Below, piece after piece: positions 17,275 to 25,598 of a stretch of DNA of 64,000 bases. The notes beneath the pieces are model-generated. The model searched no databases. It saw nothing but the letters and a program-made list of their open reading frames with translations, and was not told the origin of the DNA. The position numbers and the translations under genes were made by a program. Source of the DNA: Deltaproteobacteria bacterium (GTDB lineage: Bacteria; Desulfobacterota; BSN033; UBA1163); NCBI GenBank assembly GCA_016875195.1, contig VGRY01000015.1:1-64000 (forward strand), written 5' to 3'. Each line of letters starts with the position of its first letter. The stretch's first letter is position 1.

Positions 17275-18315
17275 ATGCAGATCAAACAATATGTGGCAAG
17301 AGATATCCAGGAAGCATTGAAAAAGGTGAAAGAAGAGATGGGATCGGAGGCGATCATCCTATCAACGAAGAAGACCAAGGGCTCTCTTCAGGGGCCCGGG
17401 ATTTATTCGCCGTCGATGATAGAAGTGGTAGCTGCGGTTGACCGGCCTTTCCAATCTTCGTCTGGATTCTCCGGATGGAATTCAATGGCCTGGCCTGCCG
17501 GAGCCCAAAAAGGAAAAGAGCCGGGGTTGCCGGAAGAGGAGCTGTTCATCCAGAAGATCCTTTCCGCCGGCCTATTCCCGGAGTTTGTCCAGGGATTGGC
17601 CGAAGAGATCCGGTCCTTCGAAAAGAAGTCATCGACTAAAAATTTAACCGAGGCTTATCGAGGACTTCTCAACTGGAGACTGATGGAAAGCGTGGAGGTG
17701 CCTGAGCCCTCGTTTAACGCGCCCAGGATATGGTCGTTTATCGGACCGACGGGGATCGGCAAAACGACCACCCTGGTCAAACTGGCGGCCCATTTTCGTT
17801 TGAAGGTGACAGACCGGATCGCTCTGATCACGACCGATACCTATCGCATCGGAGCGGTTGAGCAGCTGAAGCAGTATGCGCAAATCTTGCGACTTCCCCT
17901 GGAAACTGCCTACCATCCGGAAGAGCTCAAGCAGATCATCGAGAGAAACAGAGACCAGGATCTCCTGCTCATCGACACCCCCGGCAGAAGTCCTCAGATT
18001 CCAAAGTCGATCGAAGAACTGAGGGATTTTCTGACTGTCCATCCGAATATCGAAAATCATCTCATTCTCAGCGCAACCACAAAGGATAGCGATCTGGAAT
18101 GGATTGTCGATCGGTTCCGACTTATCCCCATCTCCAGTTACATCTTTACCAAGATCGATGAGACCACGCACTACGTTCCTCTTTTCAACCAGTTAATCCG
18201 GTTTAAAAGGCCCCTCTCCTATTTGACCAAAGGGCAGAGCGTTCCGGAGGACATTGAACCGGCAACGAAGCCGAGGGTGGCCCATATGGTGCTTAACGCC
18301 ATCGCATGGAATTGA
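17275..18315 (+). CDS. flhF: SRP-type GTPase FlhF
   Basis: FlhF sets the site, usually polar, and number of flagella. The 346-residue protein has an N-terminal basic domain (1-85), an N-domain (about 88-145) and a GTPase domain with P-loop GPTGIGKTTT at 157-166, DTYRIGAVEQLK and DTPGRS (relatives usually have DTAGR). GAGGGAG precedes the ATG. A 112-base gap separates it from flhA. Directly after the stop lies an inverted-repeat element (18325-18447) that separates it from flhG. Together with flhG it predicts polar flagellation. Confidence 0.96.
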   Translation: MQIKQYVARDIQEALKKVKEEMGSEAIILSTKKTKGSLQGPGIYSPSMIEVVAAVDRPFQSSSGFSGWNSMAWPAGAQKGKEPGLPEEELFIQKILSAGLFPEFVQGLAEEIRSFEKKSSTKNLTEAYRGLLNWRLMESVEVPEPSFNAPRIWSFIGPTGIGKTTTLVKLAAHFRLKVTDRIALITTDTYRIGAVEQLKQYAQILRLPLETAYHPEELKQIIERNRDQDLLLIDTPGRSPQIPKSIEELRDFLTVHPNIENHLILSATTKDSDLEWIVDRFRLIPISSYIFTKIDETTHYVPLFNQLIRFKRPLSYLTKGQSVPEDIEPATKPRVAHMVLNAIAWN

Positions 18316-18324
18316 TGAGGCGAA

Positions 18325-18447
18325 CCCCGTTAGAAAGCCTTCGACTTTCCAACGGGACAGCTCACACGGGGCCTGAAATCCCGTGTTCGCTACGAAAGGA
18401 ATCTTATCTTCATCCCCGCAGCAGAGCTACGGGGCTTTCTAACGGGG
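18325..18447. repeat. 123-bp inverted-repeat element between flhF and flhG
   Basis: CCCCGTTAGAAAGCC at 18325-18339 and its exact reverse complement at 18433-18447 bound the element. Inner GC-rich segments could fold further. It sits exactly in the flhF-flhG junction, normally a few bases or an overlap. The ends resemble the hairpin at 2780-2814 (TTAGAAAG core with GGG-rich tips), suggesting a dispersed family. Confidence 0.7.
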
Positions 18448-18483
18448 TAAATTTGGATGGACCAGGCAGAAGGATTACGAACG

Positions 18484-19395
18484 ATGATGAAACAAACCGT
18501 TGAACAGAATACACCCTCGTCTTCACTTTCAAGGGCCGGAGAGGCCGGGGTTATGCTCCACTGTCCGAAGGTGATCTCCGTTACCAGCGGAAAAGGCGGG
18601 GTGGGCAAGACCAATGTCGTTGTCAACCTCGCTCTCGCCTTCACCCGGCTGGGAAAGAAGGTGATGGTGCTGGACGCAGACCTGGGATTGGCCAATATCG
18701 ACGTACTGCTGGGATTAACTCCCTTGTATACGGTCGAACATCTCTTAGGACGGGAAAAGAGTTTTTCGGAGATACTGATCGAGGGGCCGGGAGGAATGCG
18801 GATCCTGCCCGCCAGCTCAGGAGTGTTCAGCCTGGTTGATCTGAACGAGACGCAAAAACTATTCCTGCTGGATGAGATCGACTTCATGGCAGAGAGCATC
18901 GATGTCTTGCTGATCGATACTGGAGCGGGCATCTCCTCCAATGTCCTCTATTTCAATATGGCGGCTCAGGATTCGATCGTCATTGCCACTCCCGAGCCCA
19001 CCTCGATGACGGACGCCTATGCCCTGATGAAGGTTTTGTCGGCCCGGTGTCAGAAGAAAAATTTTATGATGCTCGTCAATTTCGTTTCGGATGAGGAAGA
19101 GGCAAAGGGGGTCTTTAAAAAAATCAGCAAGGCTGCCGACCATTTTCTGAAGAGCCTGTCGATCGATTACCTGGGGTTCATTCCCTTCGATGAGAAACTT
19201 CCTCTGGCGGTCAGACACCAGAGACCCGTTCTCGAAATCTATCCAAAGGCGCCTTCGAGCAGGTGTTTTGAGAATTTGGCCAGAGCCCTCTTCGAGAGAC
19301 CTTCGATATCCAACGCCACCGGCGGCATCCAGTTTTTCTGGAAGAGGCTGTTTCAATCCCAGGACCATCTGCGCCAGGAGGAAGGGATCGTTTGA
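18484..19395 (+). CDS. flhG: MinD-like ATPase FlhG (FleN/YlxH)
   Basis: FlhG limits flagellar number by acting on FlhF and on the class-II activator. I choose ATG 18484, with AGGA nine bases upstream; an in-frame ATG at 18457 abuts the inserted repeat and lacks a site. The roughly 303-residue protein has the deviant Walker A motif SGKGGVGKTNVVVNLA, Walker-like DADLGLANIDVLLG and DTGAGISS. Its last bases overlap the fliA start. The ATPase residues look intact. Confidence 0.95.
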   Translation: MMKQTVEQNTPSSSLSRAGEAGVMLHCPKVISVTSGKGGVGKTNVVVNLALAFTRLGKKVMVLDADLGLANIDVLLGLTPLYTVEHLLGREKSFSEILIEGPGGMRILPASSGVFSLVDLNETQKLFLLDEIDFMAESIDVLLIDTGAGISSNVLYFNMAAQDSIVIATPEPTSMTDAYALMKVLSARCQKKNFMMLVNFVSDEEEAKGVFKKISKAADHFLKSLSIDYLGFIPFDEKLPLAVRHQRPVLEIYPKAPSSRCFENLARALFERPSISNATGGIQFFWKRLFQSQDHLRQEEGIV

Positions 19396-20183
19396 AAGCT
19401 AAAACTTTTTACCCACAGGAGAGTTTCCCAACGGAGCATCTCGTAACGGTCCAAAAGCCGAAGGGTCAGGATCGCAACGCATTGATCCTGCAATATGGAC
19501 CTTTGATCAAGTATATCGCTCATCGGCTGGCCATGAGGCTTCCCTCTCATATCTCCATCGATGACCTGATCAGCGCCGGCGTGATCGGTCTGATGGACGC
19601 CATTACGAAATTCGATCCGGACAAAAAGGTAGAGTTTAAGACCTATGCCGAGTTCCGGATTCGCGGCGCAATGCTCGATGAATTGAGATCCATGGATTGG
19701 GTGCCCCGGTCCGTAAGACAGAAGGCCACCCAGATCGAGAAGACGATCAACCAACTAGAGATGAAGAAGGGGAGGGCAGCAGAGGACGAGGAGATCGCTT
19801 CCGAGATGGGCATTTCTCTGGATGTCTATTATGAGATGATGAAGGATCTTCAGTGCCTCTCCCCTGTGGATCGGGAGGTTATTCAGAAGAGATATCCCCG
19901 GCTCTCACTCGAAGATATCCTGGAAACCTTGCCTGACAACGAAGAAAATGATCCCTTTCATCAATACAGACTGAAGGAGTTAAAGAAAGTTTTAGCGCGG
20001 GCGATCGATGAGCTCTCTTCGAAAGAGAGGATGGTTATTTCGCTCTATTATTACGAAGAGCTGACGTTGAAAGAGATCGGAGAGACGCTCGATTTAACCG
20101 AATCGAGAATCTGTCAGATTCATACGAAAGGGGTCTTAAAGTTGAGAGCCCGGTTGAAACGCTTTATGGAAAACGAACGTTAG
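19392..20183 (+). CDS. fliA: Flagellar sigma factor FliA (sigma-28)
   Basis: FliA directs RNA polymerase to late flagellar genes and is held by FlgM. The 263-residue protein has regions 2 (HRLAMRLPSHISIDDLISAGVIGLMDAI), 3 and 4 (VISLYYYEELTLKEIGETLDLTESRICQIHTKG). It uses a TTG start overlapping the flhG stop, with GGAGG upstream. Candidate targets in this window are at 3403, 32280 (minus), 32471 and 59243. Confidence 0.97.
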   Translation: MKAKTFYPQESFPTEHLVTVQKPKGQDRNALILQYGPLIKYIAHRLAMRLPSHISIDDLISAGVIGLMDAITKFDPDKKVEFKTYAEFRIRGAMLDELRSMDWVPRSVRQKATQIEKTINQLEMKKGRAAEDEEIASEMGISLDVYYEMMKDLQCLSPVDREVIQKRYPRLSLEDILETLPDNEENDPFHQYRLKELKKVLARAIDELSSKERMVISLYYYEELTLKEIGETLDLTESRICQIHTKGVLKLRARLKRFMENER

Positions 20184-20218
20184 AAGAGGGATATGATTCC
20201 AGCCAAAGGAGAAGAAAG

Positions 20219-20602
20219 ATGCCTGATTCAAAGATGAACATTTTATTGGTAGACGATTTTTCGACGATGAGGAAGATCATCAAAAATATCCTCGGGCAGC
20301 TCGGGTACGTCAATATCCACGAGGCCGAAGACGGGGTGGCCGCTCTGGAAGTCCTGAAAAAAGAGAAGATCCACTTCGTTATCTCGGACTGGAATATGCC
20401 CCAGATGACCGGCCTGGAGCTGTTGAAAGCGGTCCGGACCAGCGAGGAATGGAAGGATTTGCCGTTTCTCATGGTCACTGCGGAAGGGCAGAAGGAGCAT
20501 ATCGTGGAGGCGGTGAAGTATCGTGTAAGCAATTATATCGTCAAACCCTTCACCGCTGAAACCATGACCGAGAAGATCAATAAGATCTTTGAAGGAAAGT
20601 AA
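20219..20602 (+). CDS. cheY: Chemotaxis response regulator CheY
   Basis: This single receiver domain of 127 residues has D12-D13, phosphoacceptor D57 (SDWNMPQM), a conserved Thr in LMVTAEG and Lys in YIVKPF. Phospho-CheY binds FliM (10353) to change rotation. The ATG follows GGAGAAGAAAG. It lies after fliA in the same operon; the matching CheA is not in the window. Confidence 0.95.
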   Translation: MPDSKMNILLVDDFSTMRKIIKNILGQLGYVNIHEAEDGVAALEVLKKEKIHFVISDWNMPQMTGLELLKAVRTSEEWKDLPFLMVTAEGQKEHIVEAVKYRVSNYIVKPFTAETMTEKINKIFEGK

Positions 20603-20606
20603 CCCC

Positions 20607-20825
20607 ATGGCTGACGAGATCGGAACCTCGGGGAAGCTCTACGGCCTCTTACCGGCGGATCATATGAAAGAATCCGGGGGGGAAGCCCCAGGCCAGGAGA
20701 ACCTCCTGCGGGGGAAGAAGAAAAGGCGTAAGGAGAAGCCTCCAGCCGAGATGGATCAAGAAGAAGAACTTCTTGATCCAACAGACGACCCAGCTTCAGG
20801 AAAGATATTAGACATTGTCATCTGA
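20607..20825 (+). CDS. Small charged protein of unknown function
   Basis: This 72-residue frame starts at ATG 20607, four bases after cheY, with AAGGAAAG upstream. The sequence is rich in Lys, Glu and Gly, with a conserved-looking start (KLYGLLPADHMKE) and end (GKILDIVI). It has no signal peptide, membrane helix or known motif, and may be largely disordered. I do not recognise it. Position inside the flagellar operon suggests a minor flagellar or chemotaxis role. Confidence 0.6.
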   Translation: MADEIGTSGKLYGLLPADHMKESGGEAPGQENLLRGKKKRRKEKPPAEMDQEEELLDPTDDPASGKILDIVI

Positions 20826-20861
20826 CCTCTCTTGACTGTTGAAAAAATGAGGAGGAGAAAA

Positions 20862-21356
20862 ATGGAAACAGGGATGGTTGGGCTCTTAAACTTAACAGGT
20901 ATAGAGATGGGGTTGATCCTTTTGGCAGGGTGCATCCTTCTTTCACTCATCATCATGATCGCCTATTTCAGAAAGGTGATGGCATTGCTCAAGGGGCCGA
21001 GACCGGTTTATAAGGATTCTGATCACATCAAAGAATGGGTTCAGGAATCGGAAGCTATCTACGAAAAGCTTTTGAAGGCCCTGGAAGAAAGGAAGGAGAT
21101 TGCGAACAGGTTGATCACACAGCTCGACACAAGAATCGAGACACTCCGTTCCATGTCGATCGGGATAGATCGGGAAACGGTTCCGATTGCCGAGGAGATT
21201 CCCGGTCATCAACGGGAAGGGGAGGTCATGATGATGGCCGAAGAAGGCAGGGATTTCTCAGAGATTTCCAAACAGACAGGGCTTTCCGTGGGAGAAATCC
21301 AGCTCATCATCAATTTAAAGAGATGCCAGGGATCTTCCCCATTCAAAATTGCATAG
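20862..21356 (+). CDS. Membrane-anchored coiled-coil/HTH protein (DUF2802-like)
   Basis: GGAGGAG selects ATG 20862. The 164-residue protein has one N-terminal membrane helix (about 13-37), a coiled-coil stretch (about 55-100) and a C-terminal helix-turn-helix-like segment (DFSEISKQTGLSVGEIQLIINL). This arrangement matches the DUF2802/DUF6115 type of small proteins often found in flagellar operons. Their function is not established. It lies after cheY and before the second FliK-like gene. Confidence 0.72.
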   Translation: METGMVGLLNLTGIEMGLILLAGCILLSLIIMIAYFRKVMALLKGPRPVYKDSDHIKEWVQESEAIYEKLLKALEERKEIANRLITQLDTRIETLRSMSIGIDRETVPIAEEIPGHQREGEVMMMAEEGRDFSEISKQTGLSVGEIQLIINLKRCQGSSPFKIA

Positions 21357-21511
21357 GAAACAAGATATCAGGCAAAAAATAGTTCTCCTCCGACGGTAAG
21401 GGTAAATACGTCTGTACTGACTTTCGGTTGCATCTTTCTTTTTTTAAATCTTTTAACCAAGTTTCTGGGTATGATCATGGTTCGACAACCCCTCGGCCAT
21501 AAGAGATTGCT

Positions 21512-22645
21512 TTGAAAAAGATCCAATTCCCTTCTCTTTCCTCCCTTGATCTGATTCGTCTCGATTCTCCCCCAGGAAAGGACCTTCCCTCTTTCCGTAT
21601 AGGCCAGGTCCTCCAGGGAAAGGTGATGGAGGTGGTCGATGATCGAAATGCGGTGATCCGCATGGAAGGACGTGATCTCTCCGTTGAGAGCCGAATCCCT
21701 TTGTGCAAGGGAATGGAAGGATTTTTCGAGGTCAAAGGGGTCGATCCACAAATTATTCTCAAACTTCTTCAACCGGAAGAGATGAGCCTTCTGGATGCTG
21801 AGAGATGGCTCAAGGCCTTTCTGATGGCGGATCTTTCGAAAGAGGATCTGTCGGAAAGATTATCACTTCTATGGAAAACAGGGACAGAAGAAATGGCTCC
21901 TGCGGTTCGGGAGACCATGGATCGTTTGCTGAGCCTGTGGAGTTCTTTTTCTCCTTCAAGGCCTTTTGCATTCGATCCGGCACAGGTCCAGGAGATGGTC
22001 AGACGCTCCGGTCTCTTTTTTGAGCAGCAGATGGGAAGGTTGATCGAGGATGGCAGTCAAAGCCGGTTTGAAGAAGCGCTGGGAAGGGATGTAAAGGGAT
22101 TGCTGGCTCAATTGAAGGTTCAGCTCGAAACCTCCTCGATGGCCCGGACCTCAGGCCCCGACCCCTCCAGACATGAAGAACTCCTGGAGGGTGTAAATCA
22201 TCTTCTTCACAAGATCGAAGGCTACCAGCTGTTACATTCTTCCTCTCCTGCCGGGACTCAGGAAAAGATATTTCTTCTTCTTCCCTTCTGGATTCATGAA
22301 CGACTTCAGCTCGTTGACCTCTATCTCTCTCTTTCCCAATCCGGATCGGGTCGTTCGGAGCCCGAAGGGATGTCTATGCTCTTTTTGCTCCATTTACCAG
22401 AGTGGGGAAGGATGAGCATCGAGGTTAGGATGAGCGGAAAAAAACTATATGGTCGATTTCTTTTCTCCTCTGATGAGGTGACTTCCTTCTTCGGCGGGGC
22501 GATCGATCAACTTCGATCGAGACTGCTTCATCTTGGATTTCACTCCGAGATGCAGGTCTCCACACAGGCTCCGGAGAAGATCGTAGAAAGTTTTCTGAAC
22601 GAGATGAAGGGAGATGACAGATCGTTATTGAATCTCGTGGTCTGA
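21512..22645 (+). CDS. Second FliK-like protein
   Basis: This 377-residue protein appears to start at TTG 21512 with AAGAGA upstream. Its N-terminal 65 residues hold a beta domain (RIGQVLQGKVMEVVDDRNAVIRM). The middle is helical and its last 110 residues resemble the FliK C-terminal domain (LHLPEWGRMSIEVRM, then SRLLHLGFHSEMQV). FliK-type domains interact with FlhB. The next gene is an FlhB-C-terminal homologue, so the pair looks like a spare ruler/switch module. Function is inferred; it could also be an export accessory factor. Confidence 0.7.
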   Translation: MKKIQFPSLSSLDLIRLDSPPGKDLPSFRIGQVLQGKVMEVVDDRNAVIRMEGRDLSVESRIPLCKGMEGFFEVKGVDPQIILKLLQPEEMSLLDAERWLKAFLMADLSKEDLSERLSLLWKTGTEEMAPAVRETMDRLLSLWSSFSPSRPFAFDPAQVQEMVRRSGLFFEQQMGRLIEDGSQSRFEEALGRDVKGLLAQLKVQLETSSMARTSGPDPSRHEELLEGVNHLLHKIEGYQLLHSSSPAGTQEKIFLLLPFWIHERLQLVDLYLSLSQSGSGRSEPEGMSMLFLLHLPEWGRMSIEVRMSGKKLYGRFLFSSDEVTSFFGGAIDQLRSRLLHLGFHSEMQVSTQAPEKIVESFLNEMKGDDRSLLNLVV

Positions 22646-22678
22646 TCATTCCGCCCTATTGAGCAAAGGAGTGGTCCT

Positions 22679-22972
22679 ATGGGACAACCGAAACCGGTTA
22701 AAAAGGCGGTTGCACTCAAGTATACTCCAAGTCGCGATCAGGCCCCGCGGGTGGCGGCCAAGGGTCAGGGTTTGCTTGCCCAGAAAATCATCGAACTGGC
22801 CAGGCATCATGGCATTCCTATACAGGAAGATCCGGCTCTGGTCCAGGTACTGGCACAACTCGATTTCCATCAAGAAATCCCTCCGGAGGCGTATCTGGTC
22901 GTGGCCGAGATTCTGGCCTTTGTCTATTCGATGAATCAGAGGTGGACTTCGCTCCAGCCACGAAAGGGGTAG
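22679..22972 (+). CDS. FlhB C-terminal-domain protein (FlhX-like)
   Basis: This 97-residue protein matches only the cytoplasmic domain of FlhB: VAAKGQGLLAQKIIELARHHGIPIQ and the C-terminal PPEAYLVVAEILAFVYSMN align with KGSGYIAEKIVEVARKHHIPV and ADILAYVYRMK of FlhB at 13995. It has no membrane helices, and the NPTH cleavage motif is replaced by a YTPSRDQAP sequence. Homologues in other bacteria can replace the cleaved FlhB C-terminus. AAAGGAG lies upstream of the ATG. It is coupled to the second FliK-like gene. Confidence 0.85.
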   Translation: MGQPKPVKKAVALKYTPSRDQAPRVAAKGQGLLAQKIIELARHHGIPIQEDPALVQVLAQLDFHQEIPPEAYLVVAEILAFVYSMNQRWTSLQPRKG

Positions 22973-23082
22973 GAAAAAAATTCCCTATGGTCCTTAATTT
23001 TAGGCATCTCTTTGCCTGCCAAAACCATAAAAACATTGGTTGAAAAATGGCAATCTATTGGAAATAGATGGGATTTGACGAT

Positions 23083-23097
23083 TGGCACATGCTTTGC
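23083..23097 (+). promoter_or_regulatory. Sigma-54 promoter for flgF-flgG operon
   Basis: TGGCACATGCTTTGC has GG (23084-23085) and GC (23096-23097) at canonical spacing. The predicted start is near 23109, 18 bases before flgF. Confidence 0.85.
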
Positions 23098-23126
23098 ATT
23101 TTTTGAAATCAACGGGGAGGGGATTG

Positions 23127-23837
23127 ATGATGAGACCATCGATAAATTTGTTCACTTCTGGAGCGATTCGTCAGGAAAGGCGATTTCAGCTGATTTCTCA
23201 GAACTTAAGCAATGTACAAACGGTGGGTTACAAAAAGGATGTTCCTGTCTTTTCAACCCTTTTGTTTGATGCCATCGAGTCCTCCGGGGGTGAAAAGCAC
23301 GATCCCTCCGTCGTTTCCTTTCAGCAGGGGTCGATTGAAAAGACCGGGAACAACCTTGATCTGGCCATTGAGGGAGAAGGGTTTTTCAAGGTGATGACGC
23401 CCAACGGGATTCGATATACTCGGGCAGGCCATTTCAAGTGCGACCGCGAGCAGAGATTGACCCAGGCAGACGGGTTTCCTGTCCTCGGGCAGAACGGAGA
23501 AATCAGGGTGAGCGGGAAAGAGATGGTCGTGGATAAGGATGGCACCATCAAACTGAATGGCGAAGAGGTGGACCGAATCGCCCTGGTCACCTTTGCCGAT
23601 CCGGTCCGGTTGAGAAAAGATGGAAACAATCTTTTCGCTCCGGAGGCTCCTGACGGGGAACAGAAGGTTGAATCGGCCTCTGTTCTTCAGGGTTACCTCG
23701 AACAGTCGAATGTCAATCCGATCGAAGAGATGGTGAGACTGATCGATTCCCTCAGGACCTATGAGTCCTGCTTGAAGGTGATTCAATCCCGGGATGAGCT
23801 GAATGGAAAAGTGGTCAATGACATGGGCAGGGTTTAG
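23127..23837 (+). CDS. flgF: Flagellar proximal rod protein FlgF
   Basis: FlgF builds part of the proximal rod. I place the start at ATG 23127, behind GGGGAGGGG; the frame extends to 23082 but that lies upstream of the predicted transcript start. The 236-residue protein shows the rod motif near the N-terminus (QERRFQLISQNLSNVQTVGYKK) and near the C-terminus (LEQSNVNPIEEMVRLID). It lies directly before flgG, as usual. Confidence 0.94.
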   Translation: MMRPSINLFTSGAIRQERRFQLISQNLSNVQTVGYKKDVPVFSTLLFDAIESSGGEKHDPSVVSFQQGSIEKTGNNLDLAIEGEGFFKVMTPNGIRYTRAGHFKCDREQRLTQADGFPVLGQNGEIRVSGKEMVVDKDGTIKLNGEEVDRIALVTFADPVRLRKDGNNLFAPEAPDGEQKVESASVLQGYLEQSNVNPIEEMVRLIDSLRTYESCLKVIQSRDELNGKVVNDMGRV

Positions 23838-23944
23838 GCATTTATAATGGCCCCCCTAAGACGTGCTTCTCAAGATCGTTTCGACGATTCGAAAGGATTT
23901 GGTTTCGATCAGTCAAGTCATTTAAACAAGGAGGTGGCAGGAAG

Positions 23945-24727
23945 ATGATACGAGGACTCTGGACGGCGGCCACGGGCATGGCCTGTCAGCAGACGAATAT
24001 CGATGTGGTGGCCAACAATCTCGCCAATGTGAATACCAGCGGATTTAAGAAGAGCCGGGCCAATTTTCAGGACCTGATGTATCAGAACATCCGAACCGCG
24101 GGAGCCTCAACGGCCGGAGGAGGGCAGATCCCTTCTGGAATCCAGGTGGGAATGGGAGCCAAGGTCGTCTCAGTGGAAAAACTTTTTCTCCAAGGGGATT
24201 ATGCCAACACTAAAAATCAACTCGATGTGGCGATTGAAGGGAAAGGTTTTTTTAAGCTTTCCAGCAACGGCAGAGAGGTTTATACCCGGTCCGGAGCCTT
24301 CAAACTAGATAAAGACGGGTATCTCTGCGACAGCCACGGAAACAGGCTCCAGCCCGAATTTACGGTTCCGGCAAGGACCGTGACGATTACGATCGATTCT
24401 GGAGGGAAGCTTGTGGCTTCAGGTTCGGACGGCAGAGAGCTCGGAAGCGTTCAGGTCCAATTATTTAACTTCCCCAACCCCGGCGGATTGAGGAGCATCG
24501 GACAGAATTTATTCATTCCCAGCGAAGCGTCCGGAGATCCAGTTCAGGGAAACCCGGGGATCGATGAATTCGGAACGCTCTCACAGGGGTTCCTGGAGAT
24601 GTCGAACGTGGACGTGGTAGAGGAGATGATCAATATGATCATGGCCCAGCGCGCCTATGAGATCGGAAGCAAGGTCATCCAAGCCAGCGATGACATGCTC
24701 CAGATTGCCAATAACCTGAAAAGATAG
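23945..24727 (+). CDS. flgG: Flagellar distal rod protein FlgG
   Basis: FlgG forms the distal rod. The 260-residue protein has AAGGAGG upstream, the N-terminal motif (ATGMACQQTNIDVVANNLAN) and C-terminal motif (NVDVVEEMINMIMAQRAYE) typical of the family, and the usual length. A 107-base gap with no clear promoter separates it from flgF. Confidence 0.97.
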   Translation: MIRGLWTAATGMACQQTNIDVVANNLANVNTSGFKKSRANFQDLMYQNIRTAGASTAGGGQIPSGIQVGMGAKVVSVEKLFLQGDYANTKNQLDVAIEGKGFFKLSSNGREVYTRSGAFKLDKDGYLCDSHGNRLQPEFTVPARTVTITIDSGGKLVASGSDGRELGSVQVQLFNFPNPGGLRSIGQNLFIPSEASGDPVQGNPGIDEFGTLSQGFLEMSNVDVVEEMINMIMAQRAYEIGSKVIQASDDMLQIANNLKR

Positions 24728-24738
24728 GAGATGAATGG

Positions 24739-25488
24739 ATGAGACGGGCCATCTTTACTTTGATCGCTCTGATTTTAGGAACATTTCTTAATTTGGGCTC
24801 CGAGGCATCGGGACAGTATTCTCTTTCCGTCGAAATCAACAGGGAAGAAAGAATTCTTGAACCGGATGAGGTCGCAAAAATTTTAGAAGCAGGTTTCCAG
24901 ACCATCTACCCCGAGAAGAAATACCGAATCGAGGTCAAAGCGATTCATGGCTATGAGAAGATAGGACTTCCCTCCGGAGCGGTCTCCTGTGATATCCTTA
25001 TCTCCGAACAGGCCCGCCGCGGAGGAAATATCTACGGTTTTCTCCTTTTTCGAGCGAATGGTCGAGAAGTAGGGAAGACTAGGGTGAATGCCCGGGTCGA
25101 TATCTATACGAATGTGATCGTGGCTGCACATTATCTGGGAAGACACCATGAGATTCAGGCAAAAGATATGCAGCAAGCAAGCCGAAGCCTCTTCCTCCTT
25201 CCTTATGACTTCCTCAGCAACATAGAGGAGGTTAAAGGAAAGAGGGTAACCATTGCTGTGAACCGAGGGGAGGTCCTGCGAGCCGGAATCGTCGAGGAAC
25301 CGCCGCTGCTTAGAAAAGGGGACCGGGTGATGCTGCTCGTGGAGAATAACCAGATCAAGGTTACTACCGCAGGGGAAGTCAAAGAAGAGGGACGGAGGGG
25401 AGACCGTATCAGACTAGTCAACCTCTCAAGCAGAAAAGAGGTTTTAGGCCGAGTGCTCAATGAACACACTGTTCAGGTTGATTTTTAA
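24739..25488 (+). CDS. flgA: P-ring assembly chaperone FlgA
   Basis: FlgA is a periplasmic chaperone for P-ring assembly from FlgI. The 249-residue protein has a Sec signal peptide (RRAIFTLIALILGTFLNLGSEASG) and a C-terminal SAF domain (about 120-245: LGRHHEIQAKDM, NRGEVLRAGIVEEPPLLRKGD). It follows flgG by 11 bases and precedes flgH and flgI, the ring genes it serves. Confidence 0.92.
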   Translation: MRRAIFTLIALILGTFLNLGSEASGQYSLSVEINREERILEPDEVAKILEAGFQTIYPEKKYRIEVKAIHGYEKIGLPSGAVSCDILISEQARRGGNIYGFLLFRANGREVGKTRVNARVDIYTNVIVAAHYLGRHHEIQAKDMQQASRSLFLLPYDFLSNIEEVKGKRVTIAVNRGEVLRAGIVEEPPLLRKGDRVMLLVENNQIKVTTAGEVKEEGRRGDRIRLVNLSSRKEVLGRVLNEHTVQVDF

Positions 25489-25598
25489 ACGGACTGGCTG
25501 CCAAAACGAACATGGGAATCCGTTCTCCAAGCCCTTTTGAACGAGGGTGTACTCAATGTCTGGGCCATATAAACAGAGAGATGAGAGGTGAAAAGAAG

